Positions 1 to 8,696 are shown, counted from the stretch's first letter. The stretch is DNA of 64,000 nucleotides from Pirellula sp. SH-Sr6A (GCF_001610875.1 NZ_CP011272.1:434001-498000); one strand, 5' to 3'. Numbers and translations: made by a program. The notes: a model not told the origin generated them from the letters alone.

Positions 1-1139
1 GGAGCGCGCAAGTGAAGTGACCGGATCGATACCGGCAACGCGTCGAGGAACTTTCCGTTCACAGCACCTGCATTGACAAACAATCGCTCCAGTTTGGAGA
101 GATGCCCGACAGGCTCTAACCCTTCGTCGGTCAAAGTCTTGCTGGCGATCGACAATTGCTTTAGCTCCGCAAACTCCTTGAGCCGAGCCATTCCCTTATC
201 GCTGATCGAACAATTGTCTAACCCGAGTGTTTGAAGGTTCTTGGCTGGCCCGATGCACTCAAATAGGGCGTCGTCGATACAAGAGCCTGAGAAGTCCAAT
301 CGGGTTTGAGCGTCCATCACATCGGCAGGTGGAAATCGATTGGGGAGCGTTGAGTCCGCTCGATCAGCATTTTTACAGTGCAGTTCGATACTCCATCTTT
401 TATTGAGCGGAAGGAACTTTGAAAGTCCGAGCGTCGTCACTTCCGAGCTGTCTAAGGAAAAAACGACCGCCGCACTGGAACCGCAAAGCAACTGCAGCCT
501 GCTGTTGTCCATCTTGCAGTGATCGATTTGGAGTCTTCGAAGGGAATTGGTTTTCGAAAGCGCTAGGAGCAATTCATCCGGCAAGGGCTGATTATCGAAG
601 GAGAGGGAAAGTTCCAAAGGCAACGCCGCTAGCGCATCCAACAACGGAACGGTAAGGTTGCATTCTCTTAGAGAGAGCGTTTTCAAGCTCGACAGACCCG
701 CAAGATTTTCAACCGTCAGCGCGTCAATCGTTGCTTGTTCAAGAGAAAGATACTCAAGGAACGGGAGCTTTTGAAATTTGTTCAGCAGGTTGGGATCTAA
801 ATCCCCCTTGAGAGAGAGGCTTCCCATTTCGTCCAGTGCAAGAATTCGAGTGCGATCCTCTTCGGTTTGAAGTTGATGTTGGACGGCATATACTTGGGAC
901 GCATGGTTGTCATCGACGAGGGACTGAATCCAGTATCGCAACTGCCATGGCGACTGTTCCTTGGTAGGCTCACCCAGGACAACGCTCCCCCCCTGTTCAC
1001 GTATTTCTTTGATCACGACGGAGCGTTCATTTAGTTTTCGAGTTTCGCCAAAAACGACGACTGCCAAGATGCCGATCCCAACACCAAACAGAATGAGGAG
1101 CCGAAGAGGGCCAAGTGGTTTCTCCGAAGTTCTGGACAT
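1..1139 (-). CDS. Membrane-anchored leucine-rich-repeat protein, 3' part cut by window edge
   Basis: The frame is open from an ATG at 1139 to the window edge, so about 379 codons of the N-terminal part are present. A ribosome site (GAGGA) lies 7 bases upstream. Residues about 10-32 form one hydrophobic segment (LRLLILFGVGIGILAVVVF), consistent with a single N-terminal membrane anchor. From about residue 85 the protein has degenerate leucine-rich repeats such as SLKTLSLREC, NSLRRLQIDHC, NLQTLGLDNCSI and ELKQLSIASKTLTDEGL, the last resembling the type common in planctomycete LRR proteins. LRRs usually bind protein partners; no enzyme domain is visible. Function unknown. The C-terminus lies outside the window. 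Confidence 0.8.
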   Translation of the reverse strand, partial: MSRTSEKPLGPLRLLILFGVGIGILAVVVFGETRKLNERSVVIKEIREQGGSVVLGEPTKEQSPWQLRYWIQSLVDDNHASQVYAVQHQLQTEEDRTRILALDEMGSLSLKGDLDPNLLNKFQKLPFLEYLSLEQATIDALTVENLAGLSSLKTLSLRECNLTVPLLDALAALPLELSLSFDNQPLPDELLLALSKTNSLRRLQIDHCKMDNSRLQLLCGSSAAVVFSLDSSEVTTLGLSKFLPLNKRWSIELHCKNADRADSTLPNRFPPADVMDAQTRLDFSGSCIDDALFECIGPAKNLQTLGLDNCSISDKGMARLKEFAELKQLSIASKTLTDEGLEPVGHLSKLERLFVNAGAVNGKFLDALPVSIRSLHLRA

Positions 1140-1239
1140 CGTGGATCCTCGCGATGGGAGTTGTATTGGACAAAGATGCCCGTTGTGAACGGAGAGTCAG
1201 CATCAAGCCAATTGCGTAATGGGCTCAATCGTATCACAC

Positions 1240-1770
1240 TTCCCCCCCCCGTAGCCCGCCACTCCCCTCGCCCGCTGCTCCCATCCCCCTCGCGACCACG
1301 CCGACCTCTTAGCGCCTTTGCGCCTTGGCGCGCAACTTCTTCCCAGCCTCAAAACCAAGAAGGGTCTCGCAAAGCCGCCACGACCGCAAAGGGAATACAG
1401 GGTAAGAGGAAAAGGGCAGGATGCAGATCGTTGGTCTCCGAATAGTGATTCGATCGATGACCAAATCGATATTCAATCTCTTCTTCGCCCCGGCCCCCCT
1501 ATCCTTCGCGCCTTTGCGCCTTGGCGCGCAACTTCTTCCCAGCCTCAAACCAAGAAGGGTCTCGCAAAGGCGCCACGACCGCAAAGGGAATACAGGGTAA
1601 GAGGAAAAGGGCAGGATGCAGATCGTTGGTCTCCGAAAGGTGATCCGATCTATAACCAAGTCAAGATTCTATCGCTTCTATCATCTTCTTCTCCCCGGCC
1701 CCCCCAATACTTAGCGGCTTTGCGCCTTGGCGCGAATTCGCCCCCCGATGCAGTACGAATCAAAAGACCC
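1240..1770. repeat. Tandem array of ~200 bp hairpin-bearing intergenic repeats (locus A)
   Basis: Three copies of a unit begin at 1308, 1504 and 1710 (spacing 196 and 206 bp), the third truncated. Each begins with a TTAGCGCCTTTGCGCC-like motif, followed by CGCGCAACTTCTTCC, then AAGAAGGGTCTCGCAAAG. The outer GCGCCTTTGCG and later CGCAAAGGCGC stretches are inverted copies, and CTTCTT/AAGAAG form an inner arm, so each unit can fold into a long imperfect stem-loop. The same family recurs at about 15.8-16.27 kb in the same orientation. Short ORFs across the array are not convincing genes. The rest of the gap from 1140 to 2123 shows nothing else I recognise. Confidence 0.85.
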
Positions 1771-2123
1771 GCACCATCGATACGCCGGTAAGTTAGAGAT
1801 ACTCTCCAAAGGACCTTGTCGCTCTCGCAGTTCGACGCCTTTCGGACATCCAGCCCCGTATCGTTTAGCGCCCAACCTCGCGAAATTCTCCGCGTTCGAT
1901 TCTTCTCCAATCTTCCTGCAGAGTAGAATCACGCACACAATCTTCTATTCCCGACAAGCGACGGGGCATTTGCAGGAGATACTGCAAAAAGCCGCTGCGG
2001 GGGAGATTTAGTCGAGTAAGCACATTTGTGAGAGTGTGTAACAGAGAAAGATGACAACGTGTCTAATTCGAGAGGCCAGCGGGCATTAGCCCCAACACGC
2101 ATGCACAAGCGCAAGGACGAGTG

Positions 2124-2981
2124 ATGACCGTCTCGATACCCTGGCATTCTTCTACTAATTGGCAACCGACGGAAGTCACCCAGTTCATCAACCATGTGAA
2201 TAGTGGCGCAGGAACTCTTATCGTACGAACGGATGCTGGCTTGGCTTACCTGAAGGCGCTTGGTAATCCAGACGGGCCACATGCACTGGTGAAGGATCTG
2301 CTCGGTACTCATCTTTCGGCAATGCTCGGCTTGCCGACATTCGACTATGCAGTGATCGAGGTGACTGATTTAGATGAATTGCCGTTCTTTAAAGCTGGCA
2401 AAGCCGAACCAGGTCCTGCCTTTGTGACCAGGGGCGAAGATGGTTCAGTTTGGGATGGCAGCAAACGCCTGCTAGCAAAGATCGACAATCCCGATGCCAT
2501 TTCAGGCTTGGTTGTCGTGGACACCTGGTTACGCAATACCGATCGCTACCAGCTACCCAAGAACCGAGTAAACTGGGATAATGTATTTTTCAGCAAGGAA
2601 AGTACCGAAGACGGGAAACTGTCCTTGCGAGTCATGGATTTCAGCCATGCGATCCAATTCGGTGGTGAATTGACCACTAGTGTCGGTTCCATCGCCAACA
2701 TCAAGGACGAGGACGTCTACGGGCTGTTTCCCGAGTTTCGGAAGAGATTGTCCCGTGACGCAGTCCGGCACTACGCTAGGATTCTCGGCGGTGTGTCGCG
2801 GTCACAGATTGAGGATGCTGTGGGACTAGTCCCGCTTCAGTGGCATTTGGATTCACCGGTCTGGTCGGCACTTGCTAGCTATTTGTTCCAGCGAGCAACC
2901 TTCGTGGCCGAAACGATCGAATCCAGATTGTTTGATCCGCCCCAACTTACTATAGACCTCTCTGATGGAGGTAAATCATGA
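2124..2981 (+). CDS. HipA-like kinase-fold protein (HipA_2 type)
   Basis: The protein has about 285 residues and resembles the shorter HipA-family kinases rather than full HipA. Visible kinase features are DTWLRNTDR (about 133-141, catalytic loop with Asp), NWDNVFF (about 150-156, metal-binding Asn) and MDFSHA (about 171-176, the DFG-equivalent Asp). The family phosphorylates proteins in known toxins such as HipA; the substrate here is unknown. AAGGA at 2113-2117 supports ATG 2124 over the adjacent GTG at 2121. The stop overlaps the next start by ATGA, so the two genes are co-translated. No HipB-like DNA-binding antitoxin is adjacent. It sits at the left end of the accessory island. Confidence 0.75.
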   Translation: MTVSIPWHSSTNWQPTEVTQFINHVNSGAGTLIVRTDAGLAYLKALGNPDGPHALVKDLLGTHLSAMLGLPTFDYAVIEVTDLDELPFFKAGKAEPGPAFVTRGEDGSVWDGSKRLLAKIDNPDAISGLVVVDTWLRNTDRYQLPKNRVNWDNVFFSKESTEDGKLSLRVMDFSHAIQFGGELTTSVGSIANIKDEDVYGLFPEFRKRLSRDAVRHYARILGGVSRSQIEDAVGLVPLQWHLDSPVWSALASYLFQRATFVAETIESRLFDPPQLTIDLSDGGKS

Positions 2982-3796
2982 ATCCAGTTAAAGGCCATTA
3001 CAGCATTGTTCAGTATTGCCCTGATCTCGCTAGGCGGGAGACGGTCAACATTGGCGTTGTTCTGCTTGTACCTGAACGCGCGTTTCTGCAAACGCGGATG
3101 GTTGCGGACAATGAACGTGTTCGCCACTTCTTCGGAACCACAGGTGATGACGCAAAACTGTTGAGCGATTTTAAGAAAAGCTTTTCCGCTCGAATCGAAG
3201 CTGAACATGGGCGGGTAACCACGCTAGAAACGTTTCAAAAGTTTATTGACACTCGTGGCAATCAGATTCAGCTAACCGAACCAGCGTTCGTAAAGGTTCG
3301 AGAATGCCAAGAGACAATCGACCAGTTATTTGAACAATTGGTGGGTGGTAAGGCTAAGCCACAAAAACGGGAGTCCTTTACTAAGTCGTTGCAGACGCGA
3401 TTCGAAGCGGGCAAAGTTGCAGATCTTATTGAGACGAATGTCCCGATATCGGTACCGATTCTCGAACGAGAAACCAAAGTCCCTTTCGCATTCCAAAACG
3501 GTGCATTCCATTTGTTGCAGCCAGTAACATTTGCAGCGGATAAGGAAGAATCGAATTTCAATCGCGCGCTAAAGTACTCGATGGAAGGCAAGATACTTCA
3601 AGACACCCCCGATGACGAGTATGGACAATTGAAGTTTAATGTCATTGGCCGCTTCGCCAGTATGTCCGATCCCTCAATACCAATCGTTCGCAAGGTGCTT
3701 GAGGAATCCAATGTCCGACTACATCTGGATCACGACCTTTCAAAATTGGTTGACGAGATACGTCGAACGGGCAAGCCCAGAGTGAAGCGCGCGTAA
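2978..3796 (+). CDS. DUF3037 domain protein, partner of HipA-like kinase
   Basis: This 272-residue protein starts with GHYSIVQYCPD followed by RRETVNIGVVLLVPE, the typical beginning of DUF3037 proteins, whose molecular role is not established. The conserved part is about residues 1-130; the remainder is charged and mostly helical. A strong ribosome site (GGAGGT, 2967-2972) and a 4-bp overlap with the kinase gene show tight coupling. From general knowledge, DUF3037 genes are often next to HipA-like kinase genes, so a two-component module is likely, perhaps toxin-antitoxin-like; that role is inference. Confidence 0.75.
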   Translation: MNPVKGHYSIVQYCPDLARRETVNIGVVLLVPERAFLQTRMVADNERVRHFFGTTGDDAKLLSDFKKSFSARIEAEHGRVTTLETFQKFIDTRGNQIQLTEPAFVKVRECQETIDQLFEQLVGGKAKPQKRESFTKSLQTRFEAGKVADLIETNVPISVPILERETKVPFAFQNGAFHLLQPVTFAADKEESNFNRALKYSMEGKILQDTPDDEYGQLKFNVIGRFASMSDPSIPIVRKVLEESNVRLHLDHDLSKLVDEIRRTGKPRVKRA

Positions 3797-3887
3797 CAAA
3801 AGGCCGCCGGGTTCGCGGCGCTCGACGGCTCAATGCATGAGTCAACCTAATTGTCAAAGATCTGAGTGCGGCGATCGCGCGACGCAA

Positions 3888-4046
3888 CTAGGGTTCCAGC
3901 AACTCGAGTTCGATCTGGTTTAATTGCTTGTTAAGCTCATCGATTCGCGTGGTGAGCGAAGGTAGCTTTTCCTCGAGGCAAGCGATTTTGGCTTCGTAGT
4001 CATCGGCTCATTTGGTGAAACGCATGGCATCACTGGCAAACGCCAT
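3888..4046 (-). pseudogene. Fragment of coiled-coil protein with internal stop
   Basis: Reading from an ATG at 4046, the frame gives MAFASDAMRFTK, then an in-frame TGA at 4008-4010, then a well-formed heptad-rich segment (IACLEEKLPSLTTRIDELN and onward) ending at a TAG at 3888-3890. The amphipathic tail looks like genuine coding sequence, so this is likely the remains of a small coiled-coil gene broken by a nonsense change. It overlaps the end of the csrA-like remnant in another frame. No family is recognised. Confidence 0.45.
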
Positions 4047-4186
4047 GATCTTCGATTCGTGCCGATAACGACAACCAGTTGATTGGCGCGTGTGTGGGAA
4101 GAGTTGCTGCACACGACCACGACGATCGTGTCGGAACCGTTGGTCAGGACGTTCCGCTCATCCTGTTGACGAGAGAGAACGAGCAC
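3920..4186 (-). pseudogene. csrA-like carbon storage regulator remnant
   Basis: A GTG at 4186 with a strong ribosome site (GGAGGT, complement of 4193-4198, spacing 6) opens a frame whose first 25 residues, MLVLSRQQDERNVL followed by TNGSDTIVVVV, match the first two strands of CsrA (family pattern MLVLSRKxGERIxIGDxIxxxVV). After residue 25 the expected VRLGI and APxxVxVHR motifs are absent and the sequence turns into Arg/Ser-rich text, so the gene appears decayed or frameshifted. CsrA binds GGA motifs in mRNA leaders. Copies next to DUF1580 genes on planctomycete elements would be consistent with an island regulator. Assignment rests on the N-terminus only. Confidence 0.5.
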
Positions 4187-4315
4187 TGCAATACCTCCAT
4201 GGTTGAGTGACAGCGAATCCAGCAGAGTAGCAAAAGCCCTTCGCGATTCCGAGCAGGTCACGCCCGAGATCCTGTCGGAATCGCGTTGGGCAGCGTCGGG
4301 AGGACGCGAAGAGAA

Positions 4316-4612
4316 TCAGGTCAGGCCGAGCGCCTTGAGGCGATCCTTGACGTATTGGCGTTGGCCCGCGGTCGGTTTGACGGGGCGAGGAACTTCGATG
4401 CGAGCGTTGATAGCCACGTCGAACTCACGGACATCCTGGATGGTGCACATGAGTTCGCCCCCGATTCGGCGATCGTTCAAGAAGACGCGACGGCCGCTCG
4501 CGCCGCGAAGTCCCTTGGTCGCCCATCGGTAGATGGTGCTTTTGTGTTTGTCGAAGCCGAGAGCGATTTTGGCAGCATCAGCAAGGGGCATGAGCTTTTC
4601 GGTATCCAACAT
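4316..4612 (-). CDS. DUF1580-like helix-turn-helix protein, possible excisionase/regulator
   Basis: The 98-residue protein begins MLDTEKLMPLADAAKIALGF and continues with KHKSTIYRWATKGLRG, a helix-turn-helix of the MerR/excisionase type as seen in planctomycete DUF1580 proteins, followed by a wing-like basic segment (SGRRVFLNDRRIGGELMCT). Such proteins commonly lie in integrative elements and may direct recombination or control transcription. It is upstream of the csrA-like remnant on the same strand and faces the GHKL/nuclease genes. The 200 bases upstream (4613-4811) are AT-rich and probably hold promoters for both directions. Role is inferred. Confidence 0.65.
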   Translation of the reverse strand: MLDTEKLMPLADAAKIALGFDKHKSTIYRWATKGLRGASGRRVFLNDRRIGGELMCTIQDVREFDVAINARIEVPRPVKPTAGQRQYVKDRLKALGLT

Positions 4613-4811
4613 GATGGGTGAGACCTATGAAAAGTTGATTGAGACAAGCATTCTTCTCTTTTTGTTTTTACGAAGTATGTACAAACAATGCAACGATCGC
4701 AGCGGCTTATTTTTGTCGTTACTTCGTAACTACTTGGTCAAGATGGACGTAAGTTCTTATCTACGAAGCGTTTATTGACTTTCGAAAAATTTGGGCGACA
4801 ATCCGGGTCTC

Positions 4812-5177
4812 ATGCGAAAGTCCAAAGAATCCATCCACGTCGAAAAGCTCGAGTTGCTCGCCAAAATGCTTGGCGAGCTGAAAACGGCGGTGGATCAGAC
4901 GGTTGCAGACCTGAAATCAATCGAAGTTTCCACTATCGAAACAGATGGATGGCCCACGCTTGCAAGAGGGATGCAATTCGTTAAAGACCAATCGGCGAAG
5001 TTTGTTGGTCCGGTTCGAGTTGCAAAGATCGACCCTTCTGAACTGCTGATGCCCGGGCAGGGGTTCGCGCCTACAAGGAAACAATCCAAGAAGGACGTCG
5101 AGGCAGCAGAGAAAAAGCTTGCCCAAGCCGATCGCGTCATCGCCGCCTCCAAAAAGCGAGCCAAGCCCAAAGAGTAG
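4812..5177 (+). CDS. Small charged helical protein preceding GHKL ATPase
   Basis: The frame can begin at TTG 4791, but ATG 4812 gives MRKSKESIHVEKLELLAKML, a more natural start; 121 residues. The N-terminal half is helical (LGELKTAVDQTVADLKSIE), the middle contains a Pro/Gly-rich stretch (LLMPGQGFAPTRKQ), and the C-terminus is a Lys-rich helix (DVEAAEKKLAQADRVIAASK). No family is recognised. It ends 44 bases before the GHKL ATPase gene on the same strand, with no terminator visible, so the two probably form an operon and the small protein may be a partner or regulator. Confidence 0.6.
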   Translation: MRKSKESIHVEKLELLAKMLGELKTAVDQTVADLKSIEVSTIETDGWPTLARGMQFVKDQSAKFVGPVRVAKIDPSELLMPGQGFAPTRKQSKKDVEAAEKKLAQADRVIAASKKRAKPKE

Positions 5178-5221
5178 CTCTTTGGTTTCACCGGTCACTA
5201 ATCCGAAACATTTCTTCGCCC

Positions 5222-7495
5222 ATGAATACCCCGCCCACTCTACCAGACGGCTCAAGTCGCATCACGGTCAAGGTCAAGGGGGACTATCTTGAGCGACTTG
5301 CTGCTAGAGCCAAGCCGATGGAGGCTATACAAGAGCTTATTTGGAATGCTGTCGACGCCGATGCGACAAAGGTGAAAGTCTCGATCGACGTAAATGGGTT
5401 GTCAGCGATCGACCGAATTGTCGTCGAGGACAATGGACATGGCATTCGGTATTCGGATTCAGAGGATGTATTTGAAAGCCTTGGCGGATCTAAGAAGAGA
5501 ACTCAGCGCCTCTCTTCCGAGAAGAAAAGGCAAATGCACGGTCAAGCAGGCAAAGGTAGATTCAAGTCCTTTTGCATCGGCTCGAAAGTGACCTGGAAAA
5601 CGACGTTCCGGTCCGAAGATTCGCAAAGGACATATTCAATTTGTGGAGAGAGTGCTTCGCTGGGAACGTTTCTAAGAGGACCAATTTCGCAAACCGACAA
5701 ACGAAGCGGAACACGAGTCGAAATAACCCAGATCAAGAAAAATTTCCGATCTCTCCAAGGCAAGTCAGCAATCCAGCAGATCACAGAATGCTTCGCACTT
5801 TACCTTCGTAAGTATCCAGATGTGCAGATAATCTATGATGGTAAGAAAATTAACCCGGCGAGCGTTCAATCCGCAGCGACCGACTTGGAGTTACCACCAA
5901 TTGAATTCAATGGTGTTCAGCATCCTGTTTCGATGACCATCATTGAATGGAAGGTCAAATCAGATCGCCAATTGCTTCTATGCGACGAAAACGGTACGAC
6001 ACTTGACTCAATCCCATCGGGGATTCGTGCAAGCGGCTTCAACTTTACGTCGTACATCAAAAGCTCCTTAGTGAAAGTCCTCGAAAACGAAGACCTTTTG
6101 GGTGCTTACGAGTTGTGCTCGGAAATCGCAGAATTGAAATCAAAAGCTCGAGAGAAACTCAAGGAACACTTCTCGAAAAAGCAGGTAAGCTTAGGTCGCG
6201 AAGTGGTTGATTCTTGGAAAAACGAAAAGGTTTACCCCTTCACTGGGAATCCAACCAACGTAATCGAGGAAGCGGAAAGGCGGGTGTTCGATGTCGTCGC
6301 GCTTAGCTTGCACGACTATCTACCTGATTTCGAGAATGCTGATCCAAAAAGCAAAAAATTTGCCCTACGTTTGCTCAAGCATGCCTTGGAGGAAAAGCCA
6401 AGTGATGTAAGCAGGATTCTTCATGAAGTCCTCGAACTACCTAAGTCAAAGCAGGAAGAGTTTGCTAATCTTCTGAATCGGACGTCGCTTTCTGCGATCA
6501 TCAATACAGCGAAACTGATTGCTGATCGCCTAGAGTTTCTCAAAGGATTAGAGACGATTTTGTTCGACCCAAATTTCAGAAAGCATCTTAAGGAACGATC
6601 TGAGTTACATCGCATATTGGCTGACAACACCTGGATTTTTGGAGAGGAATTCAATTTGACTGTCGACGACCAGTCTTTGAACGAAGTTCTTAGGCGTCAC
6701 TCAGGTCTACTAAATAGCAATAGCGATGCAGGAGATGTCGACTACGATTTAGATGTTGTTGATCTGAATGGCAAGAAGGGAATTGTGGATCTTATGCTCT
6801 CTCGCTCGATCCCGAAAGTAGGAAGGAAGCAAGTCGAGCACTTGGTTGTCGAGTTGAAAAGACCATCACAGTCAATCAATGATCAAGTGATGATTCAAGT
6901 ACGAAACTATGCGTTTGCCGTCGCTGAAGACGAAAGATTTAAGTATACGGGTGTTACTTGGCGTTTTATCGCCATTTCAAATCGGATGACCAAGCCAATT
7001 GACAAGCAGGTCAATAATCAAAGGAATCGCCCACAGGGACAATATTTGGAACAGGACGAGTATCGTCTTACGGTTTGGGCCTTTACTTGGGGACAAATAA
7101 TTGAGTCCGCACGTGCGAGGCTTCGGTATTTGGAAGAACATTTGAAATACGCGGCCAATATGGATGACGGTCTCGCGTATCTCAAAGCCAAGTACCCAGA
7201 GTACGTTCCTGATATTGATCGTTCAGATACACCGTCAAAGGATTCTGATCTTGAAGGCCATAAGGATATGTCGCATGATTTACCAGCTCTACTCGACCGA
7301 GTTTCAGCGCCCCAGGATAAACAACTACTCGAAGATGGTCTAAAGACTCGCCCAACGACCACAATATCAGACCCCAAAGTTCCAATCGTTCCATCGGTTG
7401 CGTTACTACCTGCCCCAAAGAATCACTCCGCTTCGATCGACGTTAAAGATCCATTGCTAGACGGAGACAGCTCAAACGGTAATCAGTTAACCTAG
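5222..7495 (+). CDS. GHKL (Hsp90/MutL-type) ATPase fused to PD-(D/E)XK-like nuclease segment
   Basis: 757 residues. The N-terminus has all three Bergerat-fold boxes: QELIWNAVDA (about 37-46, catalytic Glu and Asn), VEDNGHGI (68-75) and GQAGKGRFKSF (107-117). A MutL/Hsp90-like second domain and a long helical middle (about 290-480) follow. Around 505-560 the sequence DLNGKKGIVDLML then HLVVELKRPSQS gives the D...ExK pattern of PD-(D/E)XK nucleases; residues 560-640 continue this fold-like region and the tail is low complexity. GHKL ATPases joined to restriction-endonuclease-fold domains are known in prokaryotic MORC/MutL-related restriction-like systems, so a defence role is plausible but unproven. 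No ribosome site is obvious before ATG 5222. Confidence 0.75.
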   Translation: MNTPPTLPDGSSRITVKVKGDYLERLAARAKPMEAIQELIWNAVDADATKVKVSIDVNGLSAIDRIVVEDNGHGIRYSDSEDVFESLGGSKKRTQRLSSEKKRQMHGQAGKGRFKSFCIGSKVTWKTTFRSEDSQRTYSICGESASLGTFLRGPISQTDKRSGTRVEITQIKKNFRSLQGKSAIQQITECFALYLRKYPDVQIIYDGKKINPASVQSAATDLELPPIEFNGVQHPVSMTIIEWKVKSDRQLLLCDENGTTLDSIPSGIRASGFNFTSYIKSSLVKVLENEDLLGAYELCSEIAELKSKAREKLKEHFSKKQVSLGREVVDSWKNEKVYPFTGNPTNVIEEAERRVFDVVALSLHDYLPDFENADPKSKKFALRLLKHALEEKPSDVSRILHEVLELPKSKQEEFANLLNRTSLSAIINTAKLIADRLEFLKGLETILFDPNFRKHLKERSELHRILADNTWIFGEEFNLTVDDQSLNEVLRRHSGLLNSNSDAGDVDYDLDVVDLNGKKGIVDLMLSRSIPKVGRKQVEHLVVELKRPSQSINDQVMIQVRNYAFAVAEDERFKYTGVTWRFIAISNRMTKPIDKQVNNQRNRPQGQYLEQDEYRLTVWAFTWGQIIESARARLRYLEEHLKYAANMDDGLAYLKAKYPEYVPDIDRSDTPSKDSDLEGHKDMSHDLPALLDRVSAPQDKQLLEDGLKTRPTTTISDPKVPIVPSVALLPAPKNHSASIDVKDPLLDGDSSNGNQLT

Positions 7496-7537
7496 TGAAC
7501 TAAAATCGCAAAAATGTTAGGCTCTGTTTGAAAACTG

Positions 7538-8095
7538 TTAACTACACATCATTCGGAGGAATCGTTCGATCATCGCCATTTTAATCATCCCAGCGTAGTT
7601 AATGGCGGTCTTCTCGAATCGCGAAAAGACGCGTCGACACTCTTTGAGCCAACCTATGGAGCGTTCGACAATATTCCGGCGTCGATAACAATCCCCGTCG
7701 AATTGTGCCGTTCGTGCGTCGCGATCTTCATTCGACTTCGACGGGATGATCGGATTGATTCCAAGATCGATGAGCGTCTCGTCGATCCATTCGGCTCGAT
7801 AACCTTTATCTCCTGCAAGATTCACTGGCCAAGCAACCGGGCGACCTTCGCTGTCATGAAGATCGTTGTCGGCCTTCTCGAGGACCTCGAGCAGTGCTGT
7901 GGTCTCATGAGCTTGCCCTCCCGTAATGGTGAATGCCAGAGGATTGCCCATGCCATCCACGAGAAGATGGATTTTGGTTGAATATCCGCCTCGCGAACGG
8001 CCTAGTGCATGATCAGCTGGCTCGTCTGGCGCCCCCTTTTTCCACCGCCAGAAGCACATCGATGGGCACGGATGACGCTCCCATCGACACACCAT
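7538..8095 (-). CDS. IS5-family transposase ORF B (DDE catalytic part, reached by -1 frameshift)
   Basis: The biologically meaningful part starts at the slippery run near 8035 in the complement; upstream codons are just the open frame. It holds the second catalytic Asp in LAGDKGYRAEW and the Glu in the signature YRRRNIVERSIGWLKECRR (the Y-R-E-K pattern of the family). Together with the Asp in ORF A, the DDE triad is complete. It ends exactly where the left inverted repeat begins. An independent start for this frame is unlikely. Confidence 0.88.
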   Translation of the reverse strand: MVCRWERHPCPSMCFWRWKKGAPDEPADHALGRSRGGYSTKIHLLVDGMGNPLAFTITGGQAHETTALLEVLEKADNDLHDSEGRPVAWPVNLAGDKGYRAEWIDETLIDLGINPIIPSKSNEDRDARTAQFDGDCYRRRNIVERSIGWLKECRRVFSRFEKTAINYAGMIKMAMIERFLRMMCS

Positions 8096-8379
8096 AGATC
8101 ACTATCGATTGCACCATCATCAATGCGAGCTGAACGAAGCTTATTCAGAACAGCGTCAAGGGTTCCATCACCGTTCCATTTATCGTAGAGGCCGTAGATA
8201 GTTCTCCACTTCCCAAATTCTTCAGGGAGATCGCGCCAAGGCGATCCGGTGCGCAGAATCCAAAGAATGGCATCAAACGCTAAGCGGTAGTTCGTAGGAG
8301 GCCGCCCCGTTGTCTTCGGAGACGGAAACAGTTCCTCGATGCATTCCCATTGCAAATCGGTTAATCTGTGACGTGCCAT
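8002..8379 (-). CDS. IS5-family transposase ORF A (DUF4096-like N-terminal part)
   Basis: The 125-residue ORF begins MARHRLTDLQWECIEELFP and contains GRPPTNYRLAFDAILWILRTG and WRDLPEEFGKW, the standard IS5-family N-terminal helical domain. Its end carries the first catalytic Asp in CVDGSVIRAH. A good ribosome site (AGGAGG) precedes the ATG. Near the end the bases GGAAAAAGGGGG provide a slippery run (A AAA AGG in this frame) from which a -1 shift leads into ORF B with KKGAPDEPADHALG, giving the full DDE transposase. Unshifted translation stops at 8002. Confidence 0.9.
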   Translation of the reverse strand: MARHRLTDLQWECIEELFPSPKTTGRPPTNYRLAFDAILWILRTGSPWRDLPEEFGKWRTIYGLYDKWNGDGTLDAVLNKLRSARIDDGAIDSDLWCVDGSVIRAHRCASGGGKRGRQTSQLIMH

Positions 8380-8696
8380 CGTATCCTCCTTGATTGGCGA
8401 TCCGTCGATTATCGCAAATTCGCAAAGTTACGAAAACACCAGTTTTCAAACAGAGCCTAGTGATTATTGACGTTCGCGATCTTGGATAGCTAGGGATCGA
8501 TGGAACATTGCATTCTTCAAAGTATTTACAACGCGAGGGGCAGTTAGTTACAATTGCATAACCCGAGCCTGATATCAACCCGAACCCGCCTACGCCCCAT
8601 CTGCAGACGCGCCTTTCTTTCAAAAGCCCACCTTTGATTTTGGAACGATGCATCTCCTAGGGCGAACGCCTACTCGAAGACCCATGGAGTCGTTCT

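Larger units (their letters stand above)
7520..8457 (-). mobile_element. IS5-family (IS427-like) insertion sequence, complete, 938 bp
   Basis: Perfect 18-bp terminal inverted repeats bound the element: GGCTCTGTTTGAAAACTG at 7520-7537 and its complement at 8440-8457. A 2-bp TA duplication flanks it (7518-7519 and 8458-8459). Inside are two overlapping reading frames on the minus strand, the arrangement of IS5/IS427 elements expressing transposase by -1 frameshifting. Both frames and both ends look intact, so the copy may be active. It lies 24 bases after the GHKL gene stop and does not interrupt a recognised gene. Confidence 0.93.

Noticed and set aside
1308-1770. CRISPR-like array
   Set aside because: Units are ~200 bp with no short conserved repeat separated by unique spacers, and no cas genes are present.
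1309-1910. Open frames of 86-157 residues across the repeat array
   Set aside because: They follow the repeat unit, lack ribosome sites and protein-like composition.
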